Source: Haliotis asinina (lineage: Eukaryota; Mollusca; Gastropoda; Lepetellida; Haliotidae). From it: a DNA stretch of 64,000 nucleotides. Positions 28,101 through 41,549 of the stretch are shown here, in pieces. The first letter of the stretch is position 1, and each line of letters begins with the position of its first letter. The position numbers and the translations under genes were made by a program. The stretch covers positions 25,088,501-25,152,500 of the forward strand of contig NC_090295.1 in NCBI RefSeq assembly GCF_037392515.1, given 5' to 3'. The notes under the pieces were generated by a model. The model searched no databases, was not told the DNA's origin, and worked only from the letters and a program-made list of their open reading frames with translations.

Positions 28101-31100
28101 CAGTGACTCTTCTTCATGTACAAGTATCTTCATTATGAGTACAGAGTCGCTCGTGCCAGCCTGTTCAAGACATGCTTATGGACTCTCAAACATTACATTC
28201 CACAGAAAGTTTTGGTCTCAACAAGTCATGTGATATAAAGAATGCGTGAAACTCAGCGCCTGTGTGGAGCCGTTAGTTGTTGTGCAATGCCGGTGACGTT
28301 CTCTGTGACGATGTCTCGCAGGTAGTGATTGGCAAACACCATGATCGATTTCCAAAAGCAGCCCTCCATTATAGTTGCTAACGAGCAGCTTCCATGTAGA
28401 GTGAGTGTTGACGCTCAGGCTCTCACTTCATGTGGATTGGAGGTTCGAGTCCTGCTGCTTTGTAGGCCCCTCAGTATAACGGCTCTCATCCATACTGAGA
28501 TAGTGTTGCAGGATACTTCCGTAGGTGTATCAGAAGATATTGGGATGAATAGGCAATTGAAATGTAGTCTCCTTGTCATTGTACGTTGAAATTATGTTTT
28601 CAACACTCTGACTGGGTATAATGATAAATCTGTAGGACTGTAGATAAAGCTAGGATGTCGAACTGCCTCTCCGGTTGTGCAGACAGTCAAGTTTGGTGAT
28701 ACAACGTGATGTACAATCTCATGATGACTGGAGTCAAATCATGTGTGATCAAAGTCCAGAGCATGCATTTCTGAAATCCATGCCGCAGTTGCGTTTTTTG
28801 TGTCAATAATTCAAGAGATGTTAGGTTCAGCGGCTGGTAGACATCACTCACGAGGCATTGTAGTACAACATCTAAGTCCTATGCTGGAGCCTTAAATCTG
28901 TGTTGTTGGTCTTTCAGCTTTAATGAGTGTAGTAAGGCAAGTAGTTGTTCCGGTACTTTAGTCAGCTTGATCCCAATTTTCATGGTGATAACAAAGCTGA
29001 ATGCTGCCAAGCATGTTGAGAGTGTAGAACCTTTGAGTCCACTTCAGTCTAAGCAAACTTCGTCTCAGTGTATTTCGTTACACTCCACCACTGAGTCTTA
29101 CAAAACCTACTAGAAGGTCGCGTTTGGTAACCTTTGAGTGACCAATGACAGTCCAATCAAATGCGAGACGGTTAAACAGATTTAACCAATCACACAATGG
29201 CTACTATTTAGGGTTCGGAGGGACTTTCACTCTCCACAAACATATCTGCATATAACACAGTTATTTGATCTCCAGTATATACGCTTTGGGGTTTCTGTGG
29301 ATATGGTCAGAATTAGCTAATATTTTTGCAAGGTAACATTCTTCAGTATTGCCAAAAACACCATTTTCAGTGATTGTTTACTCACCGTTGTCATGGTTGT
29401 ATGTACGCCGTGTGCATCACCTGGTAGCAAGCGTATGCTAAATAGCATTCGGAATCATTCGTGGAAAAACCTTTTCGAGATAAAAATTTCAAAAGGTATG
29501 TGTGAATGTGCACTTTCGCGATTTGGTAAGCTGTGGTCAATCTCAATGGTTACCTGACATGACCTCTCATAAGGTTTTGTTAGACTCAGTAGTGGAGTGT
29601 ACCAAAAAGTATTGAGGATAAGTTTACTTATCTAGCCTCATGTAAGAATGTCAAGTTTAGATTGGTCCATGTGACTCTGATAAAATACCGTGTACATCCA
29701 TCACGATCTGTTAGCGGGAGTCGAAACACCTCCCGATTCCATTGGAGATGGCTGTAGAGGGTGTGACAGAGTGTCCTTTATGTGGAGGTTCAAGTCACTG
29801 AGTTGAAAGGTGTTGAAAGGTGTGATGTAGCACTGCATAAGATTGTATTGATCCTTGCTTGTTTATGTAGAATGCTACTGTGAAGTTGTCTGTATGAAGT
29901 ATCAGTAGTGTTTTCCTCTATGCTGTCGACCAATGCTGCACTGCATTGATTACAGCTTTCATCTCCTCCTTTACTGCTCCTGGCAGGGTGTCCTATTCCA
30001 TGGTAGCGCCTGCTTCCTCCTGTGGAGCAAAGAAATGAGCCCTTGCTGTCACGAGCACTTTACTTGTTGTCTCTCGCTCTCTGAACCCCGGAGAACTTTG
30101 ACTTGTTGGAGTAACACTGAGAATTCTGTTTTCGGACAGTTGTCAAGTGTCAATCGACTTTATTGTCATTACTTACCAGGAGTTCAAAGTAACAGATTTA
30201 GCAACATCCTGAATTATGCCGTTGAATACTGTGGATGCGGGCCAGGGAGCTCTACACAAGGGGTTAGTAAAGCTGTCACCCCAAGATGACGATGATAGTA
30301 GACCTTGTTGGCTTAGTTAATTCAATTCCCCCGGCGTCCAGGCTAGATGTCCCAAAATGAATTGTCGATCCTCCTTCTGTGTGATAAGTGCAGAGAGGAT
30401 TATCCTTTCTTTTTCATTCTCTGGGTTGATTAACTTGGAGATGAGAGCCTCTTTGATAGCCCTGGACCAGGCGAGTCCAAGGAAGGTACGCCGAGTGGTT
30501 GTATCCAACTGAGCCAGATGTTTATCCTCCACTTTGTAGGATCTATTGTGAGTCTCATTGATGAGCTTGTATGCCTCATCTAGTCTGTCGTACAGGCCCT
30601 GAAGTATAAATATCCAAGAAAGTCCACGCAAGTCTAGAAAATGTGGCAAGTCTAGATTTCCATAGCTTCAGGGTCTGTACCAATCTGCTGAATTCATAGC
30701 CAGTATATGGCTAGTAATTATCAGTTGATCTCTTGCTGTCACTGGTGTTCAGTATAAATTCATGGGGCAGCTCCCCCACAGCTCCCCCATGGCACCACAC
30801 TTGGCCAAGACCTCCTGCCCTGTTCTCTCACCACGAGGTAACACGTGTCGGGTTTTATACAAGATTCCTGATCTTCCTTCCTGGAATACTATCTTCCCGA
30901 GCGAGTCCCTTGACTCACAATATCTTAGATAGACTAACAACTATTCTCTGAAATGAACATATTTTACTGGGAAAAGGTCACAGTAAACAAAAATAAGAAT
31001 AACATAATAAAATGGAGACTGAGACTTTCTTCACTTTCAGAAGCTAAGGGAACCTAGACTTGCCACATTTTCTAGACTTGCATGGGCTTTCTTGGATATA

Positions 31101-34100
31101 TTTGCTTCAGGGTCTGTACATCAGACATTTTTTTTAATCTCAGTTGTTTTGTGACTTCAATTCCACAGAACAGGTACAAATCGATGACAATCTTTTCAAA
31201 GGGTTTTACAAGATTGTCCATATGAGCGACCTCATGTGAACATTTTTCTACAGACTGTGTGTGTTGAACATTTCCTGTTAACTGTTACTTGTAAAACATT
31301 TCAATCAAAGACATGGCTCTGTCTTACTACTTCCAATAAACAGTTTTTCTCCTGTTCCATGTGATTTCAATCAAACTGCCATGTATATAATGCAGACAGA
31401 ATATTTTGATTTGACAGAATTTGATATCTCTGTTGGAGTTTTGGATACATCCAGTTTTCCAGCCATAGCATTAGTCTCAAGAGACTAACCCTGAGCTATG
31501 TGGTTGCGACACTTGATGCTTCCCCTGCGCTGCCCACACCACACTGAGAGGGAGTAGGGGTCTGGGCTGGGTAGGGTGATGTTGGGGGCAATAAAAAGTC
31601 CTGTCACATACACCTTCAGTGGCGTGTCTGTAATTGGTGATAAGGATCTTTGCATGTGTTTAGAAATTCCCAGAAATTATCTCTCTGCAGATTTGTTTAG
31701 TCTCTGAAAATGAAGAAAGTCTCAGGGCTCCATTTCATTACATTATTTTTTTTCACTATGGACCTTTTTTCAGTAAAATATGTTCATTTCAGAGACTAGC
31801 TGTTAGTCTTTGCCTCATCTACTTCAGGCACTTTCATAAAGGGCTCCACATGATGAAGTGGGAATTGATGAGAGCTAAAGGCTGGGATGTGTTTTTGCTG
31901 ATACTTATACACCATCTGAAAGGCTCTAGACAAAGTTTCTGGTATGGTAGATTGGCATAAATGTCAAAGTGTTGATGTCCTCGTAACTCATCATGGAGGT
32001 ATGAGCCTCGTTAGAGTCTTTTGATGGTGAGACTAGGTCCAAACTGTTTGTGATCCACGATGTAATCTCTGAATATGAGAAGAGGGCTTCCTCTGGTGAT
32101 GGAGATCGACAACGTCCATCTTCATCCTTCCGTGCGTTCATCCGTGAGTTGGGAACTAAGTCCATACAGTGAACGTCATTATGGTCCTCCTGTCAATGTG
32201 TATGCCTAGAACAACTACCATTCTGTGACTGCCTTCACTCTTTCCTGTAAGAGTCTGTATCTGATGAAGACGACAAATGATGACAGCGTCTCCAACGAAA
32301 GAGGGGTGCATATAGTGAACGCTTGCAGCTTGGATCTATGAGTGCAAACACTCGGTGAGTTAATGGAAGGAACATCATCCATACTGTGACATGAGGATAC
32401 AGCCGATGGTGATGATTTGCATGAATGGGAGCGTGCATATAAAGCCTTTTCTTCATTCGATGGACCTATTGCAGCCAATGAACAGTCACGAAAGGCAACA
32501 GTAGTTGTAACTGCTGACAGGCATTTCCATTCCTCTGATGTGTTGAGTTTAGATATTGTAGATGTCCGCATAGGTTATAGACTATCTGAAGGAAGCAGTG
32601 TTGTAGACAACGTAGTTGATGAAGGTCTAGAAGACGCTGCTCAATGATCTGTACCTCAGGAAGTAGTAGTGGAGGTTCATCGTAGAAGTGACATTCATCT
32701 GGAGGGACAATCTCATCGCTGAAGGACTTCGATGAAGTTGTTGAGTGTTGTTTCAGCACAGGTCCAGTAGTTGAAGACTTACTCTTTGATGAAGACGACT
32801 TCAACCTAAGTTGAGATGATCATGATTCTGATGATGTTCTCTTCTGAGATCCAGACAAAGACTCACTGGTATCTCGACCATGCCCCCTGGCTGATCACAA
32901 AAATGATGAATGTCAGCTGTTAACAACTTGTGGTAACAAGATGCAGAATCAACCGATTCAGACATGACTAGCAATAGCCTGCATTGTCCTTTGCATGCCT
33001 TTGAACAGAATATAAATATAACACAAATTCTGAATCACATAACTTCTTGCAAAAAACAAACAGGTTTGCATGAAGGACATACTACATGCAGATCAACCAC
33101 CAATAGGCGTAATTTACACTGGGAACACAATTTCATCAACTTAGACGACTATGTTGATGAAAAAAATGTGTCCAAAATCCACCAAAATATATAAATTTTA
33201 CATAAAGATTACAGTAATTACAATCCAAAAACCAAATATGACATAATCTAGATTATAGGACCAAAAATTAAGCAAAGACTTATTGCACCCAAAGTGCCTC
33301 CAACTGTCTTTATCGGGCGATGAAGGAGAGTGTGTGAAGGATGGTCATGTGACTGTTTGGGTGGGCAAGGGAGGCTTCTGGTGGGTGAGTGTGTTGTCCA
33401 TCAGCTTCAATTACATGGGAACTTCAAGAGATTTCAAGTGTTCCACTATCTTCACAAAGAGGGAGGAGATAAGCAAAATAAGCATGAGTCAGGATATGGA
33501 AATTTTTTTTCTTTTGCACTGCATACTATTTCAGGAATATTTGTCTTCAGTTCATTTGTATGAAAGAAAAGTATAAATATCTCAAACGCTTCAGTTGTCT
33601 AAAAAGTACAAACTATGTTCTACTTGTTTTTAACAAATGTGAAAGTATCAATTGTATTCAGGTTCACAGTGACACAAACAGCATGTTTGCACCATGTATG
33701 TTTTACCACTGAATGAAACCCCATATACTGAATCAACAACAAACATGGGGAACAAAAATGGAAGTATCGGGGAAATATAGGATTTCCTGTAAAAAAAAAA
33801 AGAATCCCTCCCTCCAAGCAACTATTAAATGATTAACAGCCTCAGTTCCATGTTATAAACCTGCATGCATATGAGACTTGCTCTAGTTTCTTGTGTGTAT
33901 ATTAACATAATGAGGTGAAACATTCCCATAAGCTGTATAATGAGAGTATCAGGAGCACCTACTGGAGCACAAAGAGCAGGAAGTCAGCTATGTCCTCCAC
34001 GTAGAACTCAGGTAAGGCTGAGAATTGCATAGGAACGTCTGTAGGCAGTGGAAGGTGAGTCCTGCAACAACATACCAGCCACTGGATATAACTACAAGTA

Positions 34101-37100
34101 ATCACATTATATGGCAACAACATGTCCAACTCATGAATTACTGCTACAAGCACATCATAATAGGCAAACATCAATAACATCAACAAACTGAATATACCTC
34201 TTCGTGCAAGAATGAGAAGACAAATTTGATTAAATACTGTTTCAGTCTACCATGCATTATGTTAATGGAATGACAAAATGAAGCATGACCCATCAATAAA
34301 GGTCATGCTGATGAAGCAAATCCTGACAGCTAAGGGACATAACTCTACATTGCAAGAGACAGAATCTTAGAGTACTTGTCCACCCCAAAACATGCCACTT
34401 CATTTGTGACACTGCTTAAATATGAGCTACACCCATGAAACTGACGATGACTCAGATAAGAGCGAGTGAGTGAGTTTAGCTTCATGCCGCACTCAGCAAT
34501 ATTCCAGCTGTATAGCGGCGGTCTGTAAATAATTGAGTCTGGACTAGACAATCCAGTGATAAACAGCATGAGCATCAATCTGCGCAATTGGGAACCGATG
34601 ACATGTGTTAACCAAGTCAGCAAGCCTGACCACCCAATCCCGTTAATCTTATGACAAGCATAGTCGTCTTTCATGGCAAACATGCATTGCTGAAGGCCTG
34701 TTCTAAATCAAGACCTTCACAGGTCTCATCAGACAAGATGCTACAAATGCAAAACCCAACTTACCCCTGGTGTTTTGGATCTGCTGCCTTAATGACAAAC
34801 TCAGCAACCAGGGTGTAGAACTGGAGACACTTCCGCAACATATTGGCATCCAAAACGCCAGCATCTGCACACAACTTGCTCTTCTGCAGCCTCTGAAAAT
34901 ATCAACAACAGATATTTAGAAGAAGCATAGTTCCCACCAAACTGACATTGCAACCCTCACCCAGCTGGTCCCACCAAGCTGACATTTCAGCCCTCATCCA
35001 CCTGGTCCCACCTAGCTGACATTGCAACCCTCACACACCTGGTCCCACCTAGCTGACATTGCAACCCTCACCCACCTGGTCCCACCAAAATGACATTACA
35101 ACCCTTACCCACCTGATCCCACCTAGCTCACAGAGCAGCCCTTACCCACCCGGTCCCACCTAGCTCACAGAGCGGCCCCCTTCCATCCAGCTGACACAGC
35201 CACCTTCCTCATCCAGTCCTATACACATGAGACATCACCCACCTGGTCCCACCTAGCTGACATTGCAACCCTTACCCACCTGGTCCCACCTAGCTCACAG
35301 AGCGGCCCCCTCCCATCCAGCTGACACAGCCACCTTCCTCATCCAGTCCTATACACATGAGACATCACCCACCCGGTCCCACCTAGCTCACAGAGCGGCC
35401 CCCTCCCATCCCGCTGACACAGCCACCTTCCTCATCCAGTCCTATACACATGAGACATCACCCACCTGGTCCCACCTAGCTCACAGAGCGGCCCCCTCCC
35501 ATCCAGCTCACACAGCCACCTTCCTCATCCAGTCCTATACACATGAGACATCACCCACCTGGTCCCACCTAGCTCACAGAGCGGCCCCCTCCCATCCAGC
35601 TCACACAGCCACCTTCCTCATCCAGTCCTATACACATGAGACATCACCCACCTGGTCCCACCTAGCTCACAGAGCGGCCCCCTCCCATCCAGCTCACACA
35701 GCCACCTTCCTCATCCAGTCCTATACACATGAAACATCACCCACCTGGTCCCACCTAGCTCACAGAGCGGCCCCCTCCCATCCCGCTGACACAGCCACCT
35801 TCCTCATCCAGTCCTATACACATGAGACATCACCCACCTGGTCCCACCTAGCTCACAGAGCGGCCCCCTCCCATCCAGCTGACACAGCCACCTTCCTCAT
35901 CCAGTCCTATACACATGAGACATCACCCACCTGGTCCCACCTAGCTGACATTGCAACCCTTACCCACCTGGTCCCACCTAGCTCACAGAGCGGCCCCCTC
36001 CCATCCAGCTGACACAGCCACCTTCCTCATCCAGTCCTATACACATGAAACATCACCCACCCGGTCCCACCTAGCTCACAGAGCGGCCCCCTCCCATCCC
36101 GCTGACACAGCCACCTTCCTCATCCAGTCCTATACACATGAGACATCACCCACCTGGTCCCACCTAGCTCACAGAGCGGCCTCCTCCCATCCAGCTGACA
36201 CAGCCACCTTCCTCATCCAGTCCTATACACATGAGACATCACCCACCTGGTCCCACCTAGCTGACATTGCAACCCTTACCCACCTGGTCCCACCTAGCTC
36301 ACAGAGCGGCCCCCTCCCATCCAGCTCACACAGCCACCTTCCTCATCCAGTCCTATACACATGAGACATCACCCACCTGGTCCCACCTAGCTCACAGAGC
36401 GGCCCCCTCCCATCCAGCTGACACAGCCACCTTCCTCATCCAGTCCTATACACATGAGACATCACCCACCTGGTCCCACCTAGCTGACATTGCAACCCTT
36501 ACCCACCTGGTCCCACCTAGCTCACAGAGCGGCCCCCTCCCATCCAGCTCACACAGCCACCTTCCTCATCCAGTCCTATATACATGAGACATCACCCACC
36601 TGGTCCCACCTAGCTGACATTGCAACCCTTACCCACCTGGTCCCACCTAGCTCACAGAGCGGCCCCCTCCCATCCTGCTCACACAGCCACCTTCCTCATC
36701 CAGTCCTATACACATGAAACATCACCCACCTGGACCTGAGACTTCCACTTCTTGAGCATCTCCCTGTTCCTGCCTGCTGTGGGCAGGATCTTCCACTGTG
36801 TCTCTGTCCCCTCCATCTCCTCCACCATGCGGTTGAGATCTCGAATTGCACGAAGCCGGCGCTGATATTTGCGCATGATGGGAGTAATGGATAAGTGATG
36901 GCAGTGAAGGGTGAGGAAGAAACACTCGGTGGGGAACTTGGGGTCTTGCCACGGTGGGTTGGGTTTACTGTCTGCAGAATGACCGAAAAGGTAGTAAATA
37001 AGTATAAAAAATACAATTAACACAAAAGGCATTACGACCCACATTAAGTCATTAAACTAAATCCTAAGATATGAATAATTACTTGTAGGTCAACAGAGTA

Positions 37101-40100
37101 TCCAGACATGCTGCATCAGCACACAGAGTGATCTCCCCTCACAGGAGATAGGCTTATCAGTAGGTTTTGTTAACTTACATAGATCATCCATCCATTTGTC
37201 TGCTTCAGCTGCTGTGCTGTGGAGGCGAGATTCTGACTTGGTGGAAACCCTAGCCTTGGGGTGGAATGGATAGTAGGGGTCAACCTGGACAACAGAAGCA
37301 GAGAGTCGAACATGTGGATTACAGCATAAAGTGAAAGTTTGGGACACTATCGTCAGTGATATTTTAGCTTGATGGTCTGTAAACAGGAGCTGATCCAGAT
37401 AAACTGGTGATTGATGATGAGGCTACATCCAAGAGCATGTTGGCATGATGACCTATGGTCACCCAACTGGCATATCACAGGCAGCTTTGGTCGTATGTTC
37501 ACCATGGAGCTGAGAATGATTGAGAGCTCACTGAACCATTGCCTTGTCTAATGCTTATGCATACAGATGAATGATGTTAAAATGAATCAGTGAAGTCATA
37601 CAACATACTGGGAGGCACAGCTATGTACAGTATGCTTCACTGGACTCACCTTGTCTAACATTATCTTCACTGACAACTGCTGCAACACTGACATGAGGTT
37701 GAGGATGAAGCCATCACCTGACACAAATCGTTCATCAACCTGCCAAACACAAGAACACCTGATACACTAGGTGGGTCATCAACACATTTCAGGCTGTTCA
37801 AGCAGCAAGGATTACAATCAGTGTAACTGTATTGCCATTAACAAGATGCCATGGTTCCCCACCACAATGTTCTGATCCTAGTTCCAGTTTTTGAACTCAA
37901 TCAAGGCATTATACCCTGAAAACACATACCAAACTTGGTTTCCCAATCTATAACGTTTTTTTGAGAAAATGTGTCCACATCATCTCAGACAGATGACTTA
38001 TATTCCCTCCCACTTCGGAGGATAACACATTAACCTTCAAGTACAGAAATAAAAATAGACAAAAACTGAAGGAGATAAACCTGTAATCATTACTAAAACA
38101 CTCTTAGAGTACACAAGAAGGAAACTCACATGAATCTGTGAGCGTTTGGCATTTCTCATGAGTGCAGATGCAAGGAAAGACATTGCTGAATCCCTGGTTT
38201 CAACATTTACAAGGAGTGCGTGGACAACTTTGAAAACTTCAGACTGAAAAGAAAAAGACATCAATCAGCTCCATATTCTCATAATTATGTAATTGTTATG
38301 TGTAACTGACATTTTATACTTATCCTGACCTGATGCTTATTATGCTTATTTCCTTCTTCTATGTGAATGATAGTGGAACACTTGAATCCCTAGTTCCCCC
38401 ATAAACCTGATCTAAAAGTTTACTCATCTATGAGCTGCCTCCCTTTTTCCATTAAAACAGTCATGTGACTTTCCATGCTTGTCACTCTTTCCTGTATAAG
38501 CCTTTGCACGAGGGTTTGCTGGGCAACCCAAATTGTCTAATGTGGGGAGGTTGGGAGGTCTTGGAGGTCCACCTTTGATGCTTTTTCAAACGTCTGACAT
38601 CACTGGGTTCTGGCATGTACCTTTTCCTTCAGCCAAACATGGATCCAACATGGCCATCTGCTTTACAACTTATGAACATGCCTAGGAAGAAGTTCTGCAA
38701 TGTTGGTCGATCACTTAACGGCTGGGTGGCTGTCGTAATTGCAGTGGTAGATCATGTCACCGATGAAATAGTCTATGTCAAGGTAATCGCTGATCTCAAG
38801 AGTACTTCAGGCAGCAAAATCAGAGAATCTAGATGAATGTCTGCTTTGCCTGGAGGCACAATGTCTTCTCTAAATGATCTGAGCTCTGGGTTCCACAAAT
38901 TTTGTCTTCACAACTCCTGCTTTCACAAACGCTCCTCCTTCTCTGAACGTCTGTCACTTCCATCCCATGAAGCTTCCTCATGCACTGATCTCTGTTGCTT
39001 CATCATAGGCATCACCTGTATAGTAAACTGCTTCATGAAGTCACACGAGTTGAAGTTCTGCATTGTAGGCTGGAACTGACATCATGTAGTTGAAGCGTTC
39101 AAGAATGCTGTGCTGTCTCCGTCTTAAAGAAAGCTGTGCTGAAGCTGCACTGATATTGCATTGCTGGAGCCTAATCTGCATTGCTGGCTCCTAGTCTGCA
39201 TTGCTGGATCCTGTCTGCAGCTAGTGACTGGTGTGCATTGCTGGAGCCTGGTCTGTTGCTAGAGTCTGGTCTGCATTGCTGGAGACTGCGTTGCTGCAGA
39301 CTGGTCTTTGAACAGCTGTCGTAGTTGCAGGGGTTAATCTTCTCATCGTTGAAGTAGTCTGCGCTGACGTTCTTGTAGGTTTTACTGATACTTTGGGCAG
39401 CAGTATTGGATGGTCTGCATATACGTCTAATTTGTCTGGAGACACAATGCCTTCGTTAAACAACCTCTGATGCATTGACCACCTGGAATGAGTTGATTTT
39501 GTGGAGGCTCTAGATGCAAACAAATCCTTCTCTGCTACAGACGATGATGATTTCTTCCTTTTTCCCTTCTGATGAGGCTGACTCAAAAATAGAAGACCTT
39601 TTCTTCAAGGCAGCTACATCCTGACCAGCAAATGACGACTGCCCATGTAAGGAACTCAGCAAAGCACCTGAATTATGGGTTCCAACAGTAGCTAACAACA
39701 TACAATTACCAGCATCATCCCCAGTGACTTGAGATGATTTCCCCACAAATCAATACAGAATCTGCAATGGAAACTGGCAGAACATGGATAACTGCATGAT
39801 GGGCAATGGGGTGTGGATCTGCTGATGAGAGCTGATACCTGTAGTCACAGCAAAATTTCATCAAACATAAACAAACTACATTATGTTCAATTTATGTTAC
39901 AATAAAAAGAAAAGATATTCTCATAATTTTGACATATGATGTAAGGTAACTATAGCCAAAAAACATACATGATTCGGAAAAGGATCTAAATATCAAAGGA
40001 TACAGTACTGTATATGGGACTCAAATGCTTGTCAAAACATCTGCTTGGGTGATGAAGGAGAGTGACAAGCATGGCAAGACTGTTTTGGTGGGAAAAGGGA

Positions 40101-41503
40101 GGCAACTTGTGGGTGAGAGAACTTTTACGTCTGCCTTACAGGACATACAAGGGATTCAAGTGTTCCACTGTCACTTGCATAGAGGAGGAGGAGATAAGAA
40201 TAATAATCATGAGTGAGGATAAGCTAAATAATCAGTTATTCACATTTTCAGCAAGAGAGTTCAAGGGAAACATATATCACATAGCTGAATCTGCCAACAT
40301 ACCCTGACATATTCTAGCCTATGTTGCAGAGACTGGTTGATGAGACGGGTGTTGTCGCTTGTCAACTGATGCCCAGAGAAGAACTGCTCCACAACTTTAA
40401 CCTGAAACAGAAATAATCCTTCCTTTCAGCATTATGCAATCAGAATCAAACAGAATAACAGGAAACATGAAATGTAGTTTTCACTTGCTCTGTTCTGAGA
40501 ATGGAGTAACTAGTCTTCTACAAGAGGTGTGTGTATCATTATTATACATGAAATGTAAATGGACCAAATTCCATTTACAAATTAAATTTTCTTGTTTCTA
40601 AATCATTTGTAACAATACTCTCATTTAGTTGTAAATTTATGTGACCTGGTTATGTTTTTAGAAAGACAACATACATTATCCTCAGCAAAGACAGAGAGGC
40701 CGAGAACTGGTCCAAGGAAAGACAGCTTCTCAAGTTCCATCCCGCTAGCTTGACTCACTACACCCGGCAGCCAGTTCTTCTGTTCTATCATCTGAACAGT
40801 GAATAAGTGAGATTATTTTTACGCTGCTTTTAGTAATACTCCAGCAATATCACGGTTAAGGACACCAGACGTGAGCTTCACACACTGTATCCGTATGGGG
40901 AATCTAACCTGGGTGTTTGGCGCAACAAGCGAATGCTTTTAACCACTGCGCTATTCCACTACCCCTATCTATTGTGAAGCAGCTATCATTGTACAACATG
41001 GGTCAACTCACAGAACAGTTCTAAAAAAATCTTGACATGCTCTGCACCTTTTACTGTCTTCTGATATAGCTTAAACCTTCTTTACAAAGTCTTTATCCTG
41101 TCATATCTGAATATGTATAATATATTTCAAAGCATCACTGGCATTTATCAGTCAGAGGTTTTGGACTGAAAAATGAAAGCCATCATGTCAGTAATTAGCA
41201 GTAGTACACAACCATGGACAACAACAATCAGTGTACACCTGTCTACTTACTAAGTTACATATAGGTCGAGCATTGCCACTTCTAATATCACACAACTCAG
41301 CTATCACAGAGAGGGGGTCGCGGTAGTCGTCCGTGTCCAAGGACATTGTCTGTATCAACCTCATTAGACTCTGGAGGATCGGTGTAAATACCTGCAAGTC
41401 AACATTTAATCATTACTTAACTGTAACAGGCTTCCCACATTGTTCCTATGTGGAGTTGCCTGGGTTGTCAGGGTGCAGATGCTTTAGCAAATTTGCCACC
41501 GCC

Positions 41504-41549
<46 letters not shown>

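Larger units (their letters stand above)
27547..33500 (-). mobile_element. Decayed element A with inverted ends, DIRS-like or unclassified
   Basis: The right end (about 33427-33498, agtgttccactatcttcaca, then agcatgagtcaggata) is the reverse complement of sequence at about 27547-27612 (tatcctgactcatgctcatt). The same pair of ends flanks element B at 38317-40218. Inside, on the minus strand, are gag-like fragments at 32804-32466 (with [20 protein letters not shown]), 32165-31926 ([18 protein letters not shown]) and 30649-30317 (helical, 110 aa). I saw no reverse transcriptase. Inverted ends plus this type of gag would suit a DIRS-like retrotransposon, but the class is uncertain. Everything lies in one UBE4B intron. 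Confidence 0.5.

Noticed and set aside
35263..36717. Long plus-strand open frames (up to 249 aa) with repeated [20 protein letters not shown]
   Set aside because: They are translations of the 93-bp minisatellite, whose length is a multiple of three. They lie in a UBE4B intron on the opposite strand.
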